This document shows, in pieces, positions 22,525-30,787 of a stretch of 38,730 nucleotides of DNA; positions within the stretch are counted from its first letter, which is position 1; every line of letters starts with the position of its first letter. This stretch comes from Anaerolineaceae bacterium UBA6086 (GTDB lineage: Bacteria > Chloroflexota > Anaerolineae > Anaerolineales > Anaerolineaceae): contig DIXG01000002.1 of NCBI GenBank assembly GCA_002436005.1, positions 6,719-45,448 on the forward strand. The letters are read 5' to 3'. A model generated the notes under the pieces. The model was given only the letters and a program-made list of their open reading frames with translations, made no database searches and was not told the DNA's origin. A program made the translations under genes and the position numbers.

Positions 22525-24597
22525 TCAATCTTCCTTTTCTTCGTCCGCCCGTCGTTTGGCTTCGATGATTTCCGCAGCCAGGTGCTGTGGAACCATTTCA
22601 TAGTGATCAAATTCCATCGTAAAGTAACCGCGGCCGCCACTCATTGAGCGCAAAGTGGTGGTGTAGCGCAGCATTTCTGCCAGCGGGACATTGGCGTTCA
22701 CGACGGAGCGACCTTTTTGGGTATCCATGCCCTGAACACGGGCTCGGCGGGAGTTCATATCACCCAAAACATCACCCATGTTGCTTTCTGGCACCACAAC
22801 CGTGACTCGCATGATCGGCTCAAACAGCACCGCACCAGCGCCCTTGAAAGCAAGTTTGAAGGCTTCACGCCCGGCAATTTCAAAGGCGATAGGTTTGGAG
22901 TCCACCGGGTGTTCTTTGCCATCAAAGACGGAAACCTTGACGTTATGAATGGGATAGCCAGCGACCACACCCTCTTTCATCAGGCTACGAATACCTTTTT
23001 CAATCGAGGGCATGTAGTTGTTAGAAATTGAACCGCCGAAAACATCATTGGAAAACTCGAAATCCTCATTCTCAAGCGGGGATACTTTGAGGTGCACTTC
23101 GCCAAATTGACCTGCGCCGCCGGTTTGTTTCTTGTGACGATACATGGCAGAATTTTCACGGCTGATGCGTTCTTCATAGGGAATCTTGGGTTCTTCAGTG
23201 TTCAATCCAAGCTGGAACTTGTTCTCCGCGCGGCGAATGGCAACATCGATGTGTTGATCGCCCATGCCCTGCAGAATGGTCTGTCGGGTTGCGGGCTCAT
23301 TGTGCCAGGAAAGAGTCATGTCCTCTTCACACAGGCGGTTGAGCGTATTGCTCAGCTTTGCCGCATCCGATTGTGTTTTGGGGAAGAGTGCTACCTGGTA
23401 GAGCGCATTTGGATAGCTAGCGCCAGGCAGAATTATGGGGTTGTCCTTGGTGCACAGGGTATCTCCAGTGGTGGTTACACTTAGTTTTGCCACCAACCCG
23501 ATATCGCCGCAGTGTAAGACACTGGTTGGGATGCCATCTTTACCCATGGGAATCTGCATACCCGCCAGGCGTTCTTCCTCTTCTTTGTTGCTGTTCCAAA
23601 CTCGTTCATCTGCCTTCATTGTGCCGGAATAAACCCGGAAGAAGGTCTGCTTACCCACAAAAGGATCGGCTGTTGTCTTCCATACATAAGCAGCCAACGG
23701 TCCGTCATCCTTGGGTTCAAGGGAAATATCCTCACCTTTGGGTGTGGTTGCTGCGGCAGGAGCCGCATCCGCAGGGGAGGGCATGAGATTGACCAAAACG
23801 TCGAGCAGAGGAGCCAGCCCAATTTTATGGGCGGCAGCCCCAACAAATACGGGGATGAAGTTTCCGGACTTGATGGTGCTGCGCAGACCGCGCATGATTT
23901 CCTGATCGGAAAGATCGCCTTCCTCGAAGTATTTTTCTAACAGGGCATCTTCGCCTTCAGCAGCGGCTTCAACCAGCGCGAGATGGGCTTCTTCTGCCTG
24001 GTCTTTGAATTCAGCCGGGATTTCAACACCTTCTTTGCCTTCACCCGCGTAGGCTTTCATGGATAAAAGGTCAATCACACCCTTAAAATCAGCCTTCTCA
24101 CCCCAGGGGAGCTGCAGGGGCAGCAGCCGGGGTTCGACATGATCCTGTACCGATTGCAGCGCCTTCTGGAAGTTGGCGTTTTCGCGTTCCATCTTGTTGA
24201 TGAGCATCATCTTTGGCAGGTTGAACTGCTCGCTGTATTGCAGTGCCATTTCGGTGCCCACCTCGAGGCCTGCGACAGAATCCACCAGGATGAGCACACC
24301 ATCTGCCACACGCATGGCAGAGATCACCTCACCGATGAAGTCGGTATAACCGGGGGTGTCCAGCATGTTCAGTTTGGTATTTTTATATTCGATGGGTACC
24401 ACAGCAGTGAAAAGTGAAATACCGCGCCGGATTTCCTCGTCGTCATAGTCCGCGATGGTGGTGCCATCTTCGATCTGACCCAGGCGGGTGGTGATGCCGG
24501 TGAAGTTTGCCAGGGCTTCCACCAGCATGGTCTTGCCGGCGCTGCTGTGGGACGCCAGCACAATGTTGCGAATTGACTCGGTTTTGTATTCTTTCAT
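22525..24597 (-). CDS. Elongation factor G paralogue (EF-G-like GTPase)
   Basis: A 690-residue translational GTPase with all five EF-G domains in order. It differs from the canonical translocase at nucleotide-binding motifs. The P-loop reads ASHSSAGKT (residues 15-23) where canonical EF-G has an AHIDAGKT-like sequence. Switch I reads RRGISLFTAV. G3 is DTPGYTDF as usual. G4 reads NKME rather than NKMD. The domain IV GGAGQFGEVHL and GGRGYFTMEFDHY blocks are kept. It thus belongs to the EF-G-like (EF-G2-type) paralogues, whose role may be in ribosome recycling, stress or an unknown process. It is not next to rpsL, rpsG or tuf, as the main fusA normally is. Confidence 0.9.
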   Translation of the reverse strand: MKEYKTESIRNIVLASHSSAGKTMLVEALANFTGITTRLGQIEDGTTIADYDDEEIRRGISLFTAVVPIEYKNTKLNMLDTPGYTDFIGEVISAMRVADGVLILVDSVAGLEVGTEMALQYSEQFNLPKMMLINKMERENANFQKALQSVQDHVEPRLLPLQLPWGEKADFKGVIDLLSMKAYAGEGKEGVEIPAEFKDQAEEAHLALVEAAAEGEDALLEKYFEEGDLSDQEIMRGLRSTIKSGNFIPVFVGAAAHKIGLAPLLDVLVNLMPSPADAAPAAATTPKGEDISLEPKDDGPLAAYVWKTTADPFVGKQTFFRVYSGTMKADERVWNSNKEEEERLAGMQIPMGKDGIPTSVLHCGDIGLVAKLSVTTTGDTLCTKDNPIILPGASYPNALYQVALFPKTQSDAAKLSNTLNRLCEEDMTLSWHNEPATRQTILQGMGDQHIDVAIRRAENKFQLGLNTEEPKIPYEERISRENSAMYRHKKQTGGAGQFGEVHLKVSPLENEDFEFSNDVFGGSISNNYMPSIEKGIRSLMKEGVVAGYPIHNVKVSVFDGKEHPVDSKPIAFEIAGREAFKLAFKGAGAVLFEPIMRVTVVVPESNMGDVLGDMNSRRARVQGMDTQKGRSVVNANVPLAEMLRYTTTLRSMSGGRGYFTMEFDHYEMVPQHLAAEIIEAKRRADEEKED

Positions 24598-24818
24598 GAA
24601 AGGGACCTTCCTTGCTCCTTAATAACAAATTTTAATGATTACTACATGCAACCACCAATTTTAAGCCAATAGAGGGTAAAAGTCAAAGCCGCGATGACAA
24701 ACTGCAGGTTGGCGATTATTAATATATAATATCGTTATACAACATGAATAGGTGCAGCAATCATGCACCTGAAATGCATCATGGGAGTTTGGGTCAACTA
24801 ACAAAAAAGGAGATTTAC

Positions 24819-25223
24819 ATGGCAAAAATTATTGATGTTGAAGGGATTGGACCTGTATATGCTGAAAAACTGATGGCTATCGGCATTAAAACAACCAATA
24901 AACTTCTGAAAGCAGGCGCTACACCCAAAGGGCGCGAAGAGCTTGCGGAAAAGACCGGCATCAACAGTAAGTTAATTTTGGAATGGGTCAATCATGCAGA
25001 CCTGTTCCGCATCAAAGGCGTTGGTGAAGAATATTCCGACCTTCTGGAAGAAGCCGGCGTGGACACCATCCCCGAACTGGCGCAGCGTAATGCTGAAAAC
25101 CTGTATGCCAAAATGGTGGAAACCAACGACCTGAAAAAACTGGTGCGCCAGCTTCCCTCACAGCGCCAGGTCGTTGATTGGGTTGCCCAGGCAAAGACAA
25201 TGCCAAGAATGATCCACTACTAA
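24819..25223 (+). CDS. DUF4332 helix-hairpin-helix protein
   Basis: A 134-residue protein made of two helix-hairpin-helix-like repeats: DVEGIGPVYAEKLMAIGIKT (about residues 5-24) and RIKGVGEEYSDLLEEAGVDT (about 65-84). The pattern GIGPVYAEKL and GVGEEYSDLL is the DNA-binding HhH signature, and the length fits DUF4332. The family has been seen with DNA-handling proteins, but no function is settled; sequence-independent DNA or RNA binding is inferred. The ATG at 24819 has AAGGAGA 6 nt upstream; an upstream in-frame ATG at 24744 lacks one. A terminator follows at 25256. Confidence 0.88.
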   Translation: MAKIIDVEGIGPVYAEKLMAIGIKTTNKLLKAGATPKGREELAEKTGINSKLILEWVNHADLFRIKGVGEEYSDLLEEAGVDTIPELAQRNAENLYAKMVETNDLKKLVRQLPSQRQVVDWVAQAKTMPRMIHY

Positions 25224-25255
25224 ACGACCACGCTTTACCATTCAAAATATTAACA

Positions 25256-25293
25256 ATAACTCCCTTGTTTGCCCAAGTGAACAGGGGAGTTAT
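25256..25293 (+). terminator. Rho-independent terminator of the DUF4332 gene
   Basis: A 14-bp stem with one G-U pair (25256-25269 with 25280-25293), a 10-nt loop and a CTATTTT tail, 33 bp past the stop codon. Confidence 0.85.
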
Positions 25294-25333
25294 CTATTTT
25301 GATGCGAGTATCCCACAACCACATCACCTGAGC

Positions 25334-25342
25334 TGTTATAAT
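25334..25342 (+). promoter_or_regulatory. Extended -10 promoter of the CapA gene
   Basis: TGTTATAAT matches an extended -10 box (TG at 25334-25335, TATAAT at 25337-25342). No good -35 lies 17 bp upstream, as is common for extended -10 promoters. It is 60 bp before the start codon. Confidence 0.5.
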
Positions 25343-25402
25343 GTGCCGTAATCGAACGGACAACCTTCACATACTCGGGTTGAGCCCGAGCCTCGAGGAA
25401 AT

Positions 25403-27166
25403 ATGCTGGAAAAACCTGGACGCCACTACAAACTGACCCTGATCATCCTACTGGGCACCTTATTAACCGGGTGCAGCACGCCAACACCCCAGATAGAACC
25501 CGCACCCCACCCAACCGCCACAGCAGTCAGCGAGGTAGAAGAGCCCGCCCCGGACCTCACCCCGGACACCACACCGGACACCGGCCCGACCCTGAACGCG
25601 ACAGACACCCCCTTCATCCTGTTCCTGGATGAAACCGTACCAGAAGACCTCTTCACACAAGTATTACCAGCCAATATCACGATCGCAGATTCACTGCCGG
25701 CATCAGCATGGTTAGGTCCAGCCGAAAATGCCCCTGAGGGTGAAATTACCTTCACAGCCACGCGGGTATATGCATTGGTGGCGCCCTTCCCAACCCTCAT
25801 GGACGATGTCTCGCTGCGTGCGCTGCGCGTGCTCTGGCGGGGCCACACCATCGAGCCGCTTGCGTCAATCACCAAACTCTACGTGCCGGACCATATCGCA
25901 CCCATCCTCGATTTGCGCTGGGGCAAGCATTCCCCAAAAACAATTCAAACCTATCAAACACGCCCGGAAGTGGAGACTCTCTGGGAAGAAAACAGCTGGG
26001 CACTCCTGCCTTTTGACTCCCTTGATCCGCAGGTAAAGGTGATCAGCGTGGACGGTGTCTCACCCCTCCACAAAGACTTCACACCGGAAGGCAACCCGCT
26101 TGTCATCCAATATCACCTTATTTCCACCTCAGCCACATCACAACCTGCAACCGTTGACAATCTGCAATCCATCCGTGCCGCCATCCAACCCACCAACCGC
26201 GACCCAAACAAGATGACGACCCTGATCATGACCGGTGTGACAGCCCTCGTGCGAGCAACCGCTGCTAAGATGGAAGAAAAAGGTGTCCTCTATCCTGGCG
26301 AAGAAATTGCCGAATGGCTCACGGCAGCTGATCTGACCCACATCAGCAACGAAGTCTCATTCTACGAAGCCTGTCCACCACCCGACCCCCATAACCGCAT
26401 GCTCTTGTTCTGCAGCGACCCCAAATATATTGAATTGTTTGCATCTGTTGGGGCGGATATCATCGAACTTACCGGCAACCACAACAATGATTCACTCTAT
26501 GTCTACGGTAAGGATGTGGTGCCCTTCACATTGGACCTGTATGACTTTTATGGCATGCAGTATTTTGGCGGCGGGCGCAACCTGGCTGAAGCACAGTCAC
26601 CGCTGGTGATTAACCACAACGGCAACCAGATCGCCTTTTTGGGGTGCAATGCCCCCGGGCCTGATTTCGCCTGGGCGACAGAAGGACAGGGCGGCGCCGC
26701 ACCCTGCGGTGATTATCAATGGATGGTGGACGAGATCGCACAGCTGCGGCAGCAGGACATCTTACCCATCGTAACCTTCCAGTATTACGAGGATTATTAT
26801 AATTTCGCGGCATCCCACCATAGCACTGATTTCGGGAGAATTGCTGAAGCAGGCGCGGTGATTGTCAATGGCAGCCAGGCACACCGACCCAAGGCAATGG
26901 CTTTTGGAGCGGAGACTTATATCGACTACGGATTAGGAAATTTATTCTTCGACCAGATGGGCATCATCGATGATTATGGAAACCAGATCCTGCAAACCCG
27001 GTGGGAAAAGATCCAGCGCCACACTTTTTATGATGGTAAACACCTCAGCACCGAGATTTTGACCGCCATCCTTGAAGACTATGCCCAACCCCGCCCCATG
27101 ACGGAGAATGAAAGGCATATTTTCCTTGAAGAAATTTTCACTGCCAGCGGTTGGGAATCGCGGTAA
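25403..27166 (+). CDS. CapA-family lipoprotein with altered metal ligands
   Basis: A 587-residue surface lipoprotein. A lipobox LLTGC gives lipidated Cys24, followed by a Pro/Thr/Asp-rich linker (about residues 25-65). Residues about 70-260 resemble a periplasmic-binding-type fold. The CapA domain (PGA_cap, metallophosphatase fold) starts at LIMTGVTALVR (about 274-284), continues with SNEVSF and LTGNHNND, and ends near YIDYGLGNLFFD. The usual GD at the first position reads GV, and the later HWG reads QYY, so two metal ligands appear lost. CapA proteins take part in poly-gamma-glutamate or capsule handling. Here either chemistry or binding alone is possible. It overlaps no neighbour; the next gene starts 44 bp downstream. 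Confidence 0.88.
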   Translation: MLEKPGRHYKLTLIILLGTLLTGCSTPTPQIEPAPHPTATAVSEVEEPAPDLTPDTTPDTGPTLNATDTPFILFLDETVPEDLFTQVLPANITIADSLPASAWLGPAENAPEGEITFTATRVYALVAPFPTLMDDVSLRALRVLWRGHTIEPLASITKLYVPDHIAPILDLRWGKHSPKTIQTYQTRPEVETLWEENSWALLPFDSLDPQVKVISVDGVSPLHKDFTPEGNPLVIQYHLISTSATSQPATVDNLQSIRAAIQPTNRDPNKMTTLIMTGVTALVRATAAKMEEKGVLYPGEEIAEWLTAADLTHISNEVSFYEACPPPDPHNRMLLFCSDPKYIELFASVGADIIELTGNHNNDSLYVYGKDVVPFTLDLYDFYGMQYFGGGRNLAEAQSPLVINHNGNQIAFLGCNAPGPDFAWATEGQGGAAPCGDYQWMVDEIAQLRQQDILPIVTFQYYEDYYNFAASHHSTDFGRIAEAGAVIVNGSQAHRPKAMAFGAETYIDYGLGNLFFDQMGIIDDYGNQILQTRWEKIQRHTFYDGKHLSTEILTAILEDYAQPRPMTENERHIFLEEIFTASGWESR

Positions 27167-27210
27167 AATACGTATCAGGATTGTCTAAAGTTTATCAGAA
27201 GGGCAAAACC

Positions 27211-28158
27211 ATGGCATCAATTGCTGAATTTTCCGATGAACCCAAATACACCATCAAGGTCGTCAGTGAGCGGACAGGCGTTCGCCCGGTCACTCTGCGC
27301 GCCTGGGAACGGCGCTATGACCTGCTGGACCCTAATCGCCTGAACAACAATTACCGGCTTTATTCAGAACGTGACATCCAGATCATACGCTGGATCACCC
27401 ACCGCCTGGATGATGGGTTTTCGATCAGTAATGCCGTTCGGGAATATCAAGCCCTGCGGGGGGAGAGAATCTGGCCTGAGGCGCTGCCCTCCGTCCTGCC
27501 GCCCGAAAGGTCTCAGCTCCCAGGCCATCCACCAGACTATTATGCCAGGAAATTATACGAGGCACTGATCCGCCATGATGAAGCAGAAGCCAGAAGGCTT
27601 CTAGAGACCGTCCAGAGCATGTTTGATTTGAAGGTGATCTTCTTTGAGATTTTTTCACCCTGTCTTTATGAAATCGGTGAAGCCTGGTATCGAGGCGAGA
27701 TCAGGATCGCAACGGAGCATTTCGCTTCCGCACAGATTCGCGGGATCCTGATGCAGTTGCTGCAGGCTTTCCCGGTCTACAGCCAGGCGCCCAAACTCCT
27801 GGTGGGGTGCGGACCGGAAGAATTTCATGAGATTGCTTCGCTGATGCTGGCGGTGCTGCTTCGCCGGGAAGGCTACCAGGTGGAATACCTTGGCGCTGAC
27901 CTCCCGGTAGAAGATCTGATCTTTTATGCAGAAGATGTCCAGCCAGAGATGATCATCCTATCCGTTGGCTCCAAACTCAGTGCCAGGCCGCTGGCAAAGA
28001 TGCAGTCCAGGCTGGATCGATTGCCATCAAAACCCAGGCTGGGCTTTGGCGGCCGTTACTTCAATCAAAATCCGGCTGCGGTAAAACAAATTGGCGGCAT
28101 TTTCCTGGGCAAAAGCGTCGACGATGCCATCCAAAACGTGCACGATCTGCTGGATTAA
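27211..28158 (+). CDS. MerR-type regulator with B12-binding domain (CarH-like)
   Basis: A 315-residue transcription factor. The N-terminus is a MerR winged helix (about residues 12-80; YTIKVVSERTGVRPVTLRAW start). A helical B12 cap (about 110-185) carries the Trp...Glu-His motif: W in AWYRGEI and EH in ATEHFASAQ. The C-terminal Rossmann-like B12 domain has the His ligand motif EEFHEIAS (canonical E-x-H-x-x-G, here Ala replacing Gly). CarH/LitR relatives use adenosylcobalamin to sense light and release DNA. The start is the ATG at 27211, with AGAAGGG upstream; the longer frame from 27151 overlaps CapA. It may regulate neighbouring envelope or folate genes. Confidence 0.9.
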   Translation: MASIAEFSDEPKYTIKVVSERTGVRPVTLRAWERRYDLLDPNRLNNNYRLYSERDIQIIRWITHRLDDGFSISNAVREYQALRGERIWPEALPSVLPPERSQLPGHPPDYYARKLYEALIRHDEAEARRLLETVQSMFDLKVIFFEIFSPCLYEIGEAWYRGEIRIATEHFASAQIRGILMQLLQAFPVYSQAPKLLVGCGPEEFHEIASLMLAVLLRREGYQVEYLGADLPVEDLIFYAEDVQPEMIILSVGSKLSARPLAKMQSRLDRLPSKPRLGFGGRYFNQNPAAVKQIGGIFLGKSVDDAIQNVHDLLD

Positions 28159-28196
28159 TTCATCTCAATTGAAATTACAAATAGGACGGATTGGGG

Positions 28197-29069
28197 CTAC
28201 TGCCTTCTGACAATCGCGTCTGTCATCCGGGCTACCCGAACCATTGCGCCCACATCGTGCACACGCAGAATATCCGCACCGCGGTCAATACTCACGGAGA
28301 CGGCAGCGGCAGTGCCTTCCAGGCGCTCATCTGGCGGCAAATCCAGCGTATAGCCGATAAACGATTTACGTGAAGGCCCGACCAAAAGCGGAAAACCCAG
28401 GGCTTTGATCTCATCCAGCCGGTCCACCAATTCGAGGTTTTGAGCAACCGTTTTGCCAAAACCGATGCCAGGGTCCAGGATGATCTGATCATCAGGAATA
28501 CCCGCGTTGTGCGCCAGCGAGACGCTCTCGAGCAGTTCCCGGCTGATTTCACCGATCAGATCCTCATAATCGGCATCAATATACCTCCCCCCCAATCGCT
28601 CCTGCAATTCTTCCGAGCCAGGTTTCAAACGGTTGTGCATCACTATCACAGGTGCCCCAAATTCTGCTGCCACACCTGCCAGCGCCGGGTCGGCGCGCAG
28701 CCCCCACACATCATTCACCCAGGCAGCGCCAGCTGCCAGCGCTTCGCGCGCCACCTCAGATTTATAGGTATCCACCGAAAGGCAGGCTTTGGGAAAATTC
28801 TCCAGGATCTTCTCAATCACCGGAATCACCCGGTCCATCTCATGCTGCCCGCTTACCGGATCAGACCCCGGGCGGGTGCTTTCTCCCCCAATATCCAGAA
28901 TATCTGCGCCTTGCTGCAAAAAGCGCTCTGCCTGGGCAATAGCTGCATCAACCACATCCCGTGTTTGGAGCAAACCATCGCCGGAAAAACTATCCGGTGT
29001 GACATTGATGATGCCCATGATAAAGGTTCGGGTGCCCCATGAAAATTGATCCAATGAATGTGCGTTCAT
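28197..29069 (-). CDS. folP: Dihydropteroate synthase
   Basis: A 290-residue TIM-barrel enzyme that joins p-aminobenzoate to dihydropterin diphosphate to give dihydropteroate in folate synthesis; it is the sulfonamide target. Conserved blocks are MGIINVTPDSFSGDG, DIGGESTRPGSDPV (pterin-binding), NDVWGLRAD, DPGIGFGKTVAQN and GPSRKSFIG. The ATG at 29069 has GAGGAG about 4 nt upstream. Longer in-frame extensions to 29282 only translate the antisense of the lipoprotein gene. It is convergent with the MerR-B12 gene (38-bp gap) and is 40 bp downstream of the LysM lipoprotein gene, so probably co-transcribed with it. Confidence 0.97.
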   Translation of the reverse strand: MNAHSLDQFSWGTRTFIMGIINVTPDSFSGDGLLQTRDVVDAAIAQAERFLQQGADILDIGGESTRPGSDPVSGQHEMDRVIPVIEKILENFPKACLSVDTYKSEVAREALAAGAAWVNDVWGLRADPALAGVAAEFGAPVIVMHNRLKPGSEELQERLGGRYIDADYEDLIGEISRELLESVSLAHNAGIPDDQIILDPGIGFGKTVAQNLELVDRLDEIKALGFPLLVGPSRKSFIGYTLDLPPDERLEGTAAAVSVSIDRGADILRVHDVGAMVRVARMTDAIVRRQ

Positions 29070-29109
29070 CCCACTCCTCGATGTGTGATTTTCTGTTCTT
29101 TGCGCCAAA

Positions 29110-30126
29110 CTAAGGCACAGGTGTAACAACATCCAGACGGCGGGCTTCAACCAGCACCTCCACCCGGTCGATCTTGCCAGCAAGGCTGTAGACAAAAAAC
29201 TCAAAGGTCTGTGTTTCACCCGCAGCCAGGCTGCTTGTACTCTCCCAGCGGCGCACGCCCAACACATGGTTCTCCTCATCAAACGCGGTTGCGTTCACCC
29301 ACACATACTGCGCAGTCCCCTGGTCTGCTGGCAGGGTCACTTCCCCACGCACACGGGCGGCTCGCCCGTTCTCGCTTAAATTAATTTCCTGTGCGTCCAG
29401 CGCCACATTCAGATAACGATCATCCCCCGGCATGACCGGCAGCCAAAAATCAACCATTGCGGTCGCGGTGTAAGCTGCTGGTATGGGGGGCGGGAAATAA
29501 GCCGCCAAAGCCAGCGACTTCCCGGCAGGCAGCAGGTTCAAAGGGGCAAGAGCAACCTCCTGAAGCGTCTGGTCCTCTCCCACCAGCGTCACCAGTGCTG
29601 AAATATTCTCCCGTGCCTGGTCTTCTTCATTCCCCACCAGCACAAAACACCATAACCCGCCCAGCGCGTTCAGGTAGCAATCCGGAATAAGAGCTTCATC
29701 TTCCTCTTCCGTTGGCGTGGTTGAAACCGCCAACGATGCCGTCGGGGTGGGTTCAGGTGAAGGCGTGATCGGAATCAGCAAGGTCATCCCCACGGACATC
29801 ATCCTGGGGTTGACAGTCGGGTTTGCAGTCATCAGCGCTGCGGGTTCAATGCCGTAGCGAAAGGCAATGCTGTACATGTCGTCCTCGCTCTGCACCTCAT
29901 ACAAGACCGGCGTGGGTGTGGAGGTAACCGTTGGTGAAGGCGTGGGGCTCACATAATCCGTTGGAAACGGCGTGGTGGTAGACGTGGGTGAAGGATAAGG
30001 ACGCAGCGTGCCAACCTCGGTCTGTGTAACCTCAGGCACCATCTGCGTTGCTTCTGCAGAACAGGCAGCCAAAAGTAGGCTCACCAAAATCCCTAAAAAT
30101 AATAGTAATCCTGGAATCCTGCGCAT
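29110..30126 (-). CDS. LysM-domain lipoprotein
   Basis: A 338-residue surface lipoprotein. The signal peptide ends in the lipobox LLLAAC (Cys22 after the ATG at 30126). A Pro/Thr/Ser-rich linker (about residues 25-72) precedes a LysM domain (about 73-118, YEVQSEDDMYSIAFRYGI followed by ANPTVNPRMMSVGMTLLIP), which binds N-acetylglucosamine chains of peptidoglycan. A second Pro/Thr linker leads to about 185 residues with beta-rich character of unknown fold. Promoter elements lie so close to the ATG (see the promoter at 30133-30161) that the mRNA is probably leaderless. The gene lies 40 bp upstream of folP. Its role is likely cell-wall anchoring or surface display. Confidence 0.88.
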   Translation of the reverse strand: MRRIPGLLLFLGILVSLLLAACSAEATQMVPEVTQTEVGTLRPYPSPTSTTTPFPTDYVSPTPSPTVTSTPTPVLYEVQSEDDMYSIAFRYGIEPAALMTANPTVNPRMMSVGMTLLIPITPSPEPTPTASLAVSTTPTEEEDEALIPDCYLNALGGLWCFVLVGNEEDQARENISALVTLVGEDQTLQEVALAPLNLLPAGKSLALAAYFPPPIPAAYTATAMVDFWLPVMPGDDRYLNVALDAQEINLSENGRAARVRGEVTLPADQGTAQYVWVNATAFDEENHVLGVRRWESTSSLAAGETQTFEFFVYSLAGKIDRVEVLVEARRLDVVTPVP

Positions 30127-30132
30127 GTCGGC

Positions 30133-30161
30133 ATTATACCAGTGAAGCAAAAGCCCACCAA
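30133..30161 (-). promoter_or_regulatory. Promoter giving a probable leaderless mRNA
   Basis: On the minus strand: TTGGTG (30156-30161), 17-bp spacer, TATAAT (30133-30138). Only 6 nt separate the -10 box from the ATG at 30126, so the start site should fall on or next to the ATG. No ribosome-binding site is seen. Confidence 0.6.
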
Positions 30162-30237
30162 GCCCCCGTATAAGGGTCAGAATCCCTGTCTGCCAGTAAT
30201 TTTTATCAGAAATCTGTATGAACCGGGTGCGGTTACC

Positions 30238-30266
30238 TTGCTATTGTGCCTTAAGAGGACTATAAT
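30238..30266 (+). promoter_or_regulatory. Promoter of the FmdB zinc-ribbon gene
   Basis: TTGCTA (30238-30243), 17-bp spacer, TATAAT (30261-30266). The start would fall near 30273, followed by an AGGAAG ribosome-binding site at 30284-30289. Confidence 0.65.
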
Positions 30267-30297
30267 CCTTTAGGATTTAAATCAGGAAGTTTGTGTT

Positions 30298-30612
30298 ATG
30301 CCTACGTATACATATCAATGTGAAAATTGCGGAATTCGTTTCGATCAATATCAAAAGTTTTCCGATGCACCCTTAGTGGACTGCCCGGAATGCGGTGAGC
30401 CTGCCCTGCGCAAGGTCTACCAACCCGTTGGCATCGTGTTCAAAGGGAAAGGATTCTACGCAACCGATAACCGCTCGCCATCTGGCCAATCATATTCCTC
30501 AGAGAAGGAAGATGGCGCCCGAAAAGATGACAACGCCAAAAAGGATACAGAATCCAAGGCTGAATCCAAGGCCACAAACAAAAAAGAGGAAAGCAAAAGC
30601 AAGAAGGATTAA
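30298..30612 (+). CDS. FmdB-family zinc-ribbon protein
   Basis: A 104-residue protein. The N-terminal half is an FmdB-type zinc ribbon with CENC (about residues 8-11) and CPEC (about 29-32), starting MPTYTYQCENCG. The C-terminal half is a Lys/Glu/Asp-rich low-complexity tail (about 65-104), probably disordered. The fold was named from an amidase/formamidase regulator but function is not known; metal-dependent DNA or protein binding is inferred. The ATG at 30298 has AGGAAG 8 nt upstream. It has its own promoter (30238-30266) and terminator (30633-30651), so it is monocistronic. Confidence 0.9.
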   Translation: MPTYTYQCENCGIRFDQYQKFSDAPLVDCPECGEPALRKVYQPVGIVFKGKGFYATDNRSPSGQSYSSEKEDGARKDDNAKKDTESKAESKATNKKEESKSKKD

Positions 30613-30632
30613 TCCTCCTCAGCAGATGATTT

Positions 30633-30651
30633 AGCGGGCAAATTGCCCGCT
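30633..30651 (+). terminator. Rho-independent terminator of the FmdB-like gene
   Basis: A 7-bp GC-rich stem (30633-30639 with 30645-30651) followed by TTTTATTTT, 20 bp past the stop codon. Confidence 0.88.
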
Positions 30652-30787
30652 TTTTATTTTAAGCATCCCTCATTGCTGAATGATCCGCCAACCCGGCTTT
30701 AAGCGGGAAGTTTTGCGATCCACCCCGCCAAATTAAGGTTTGGGCTATAATTTTAGTAATCAACAATCAATCATAGAGTGGATTGAC

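Noticed and set aside
29070..29282. N-terminal extension of folP
   Set aside because: The extra 71 residues read the antisense of the LysM lipoprotein gene. A good ribosome-binding site precedes the ATG at 29069.
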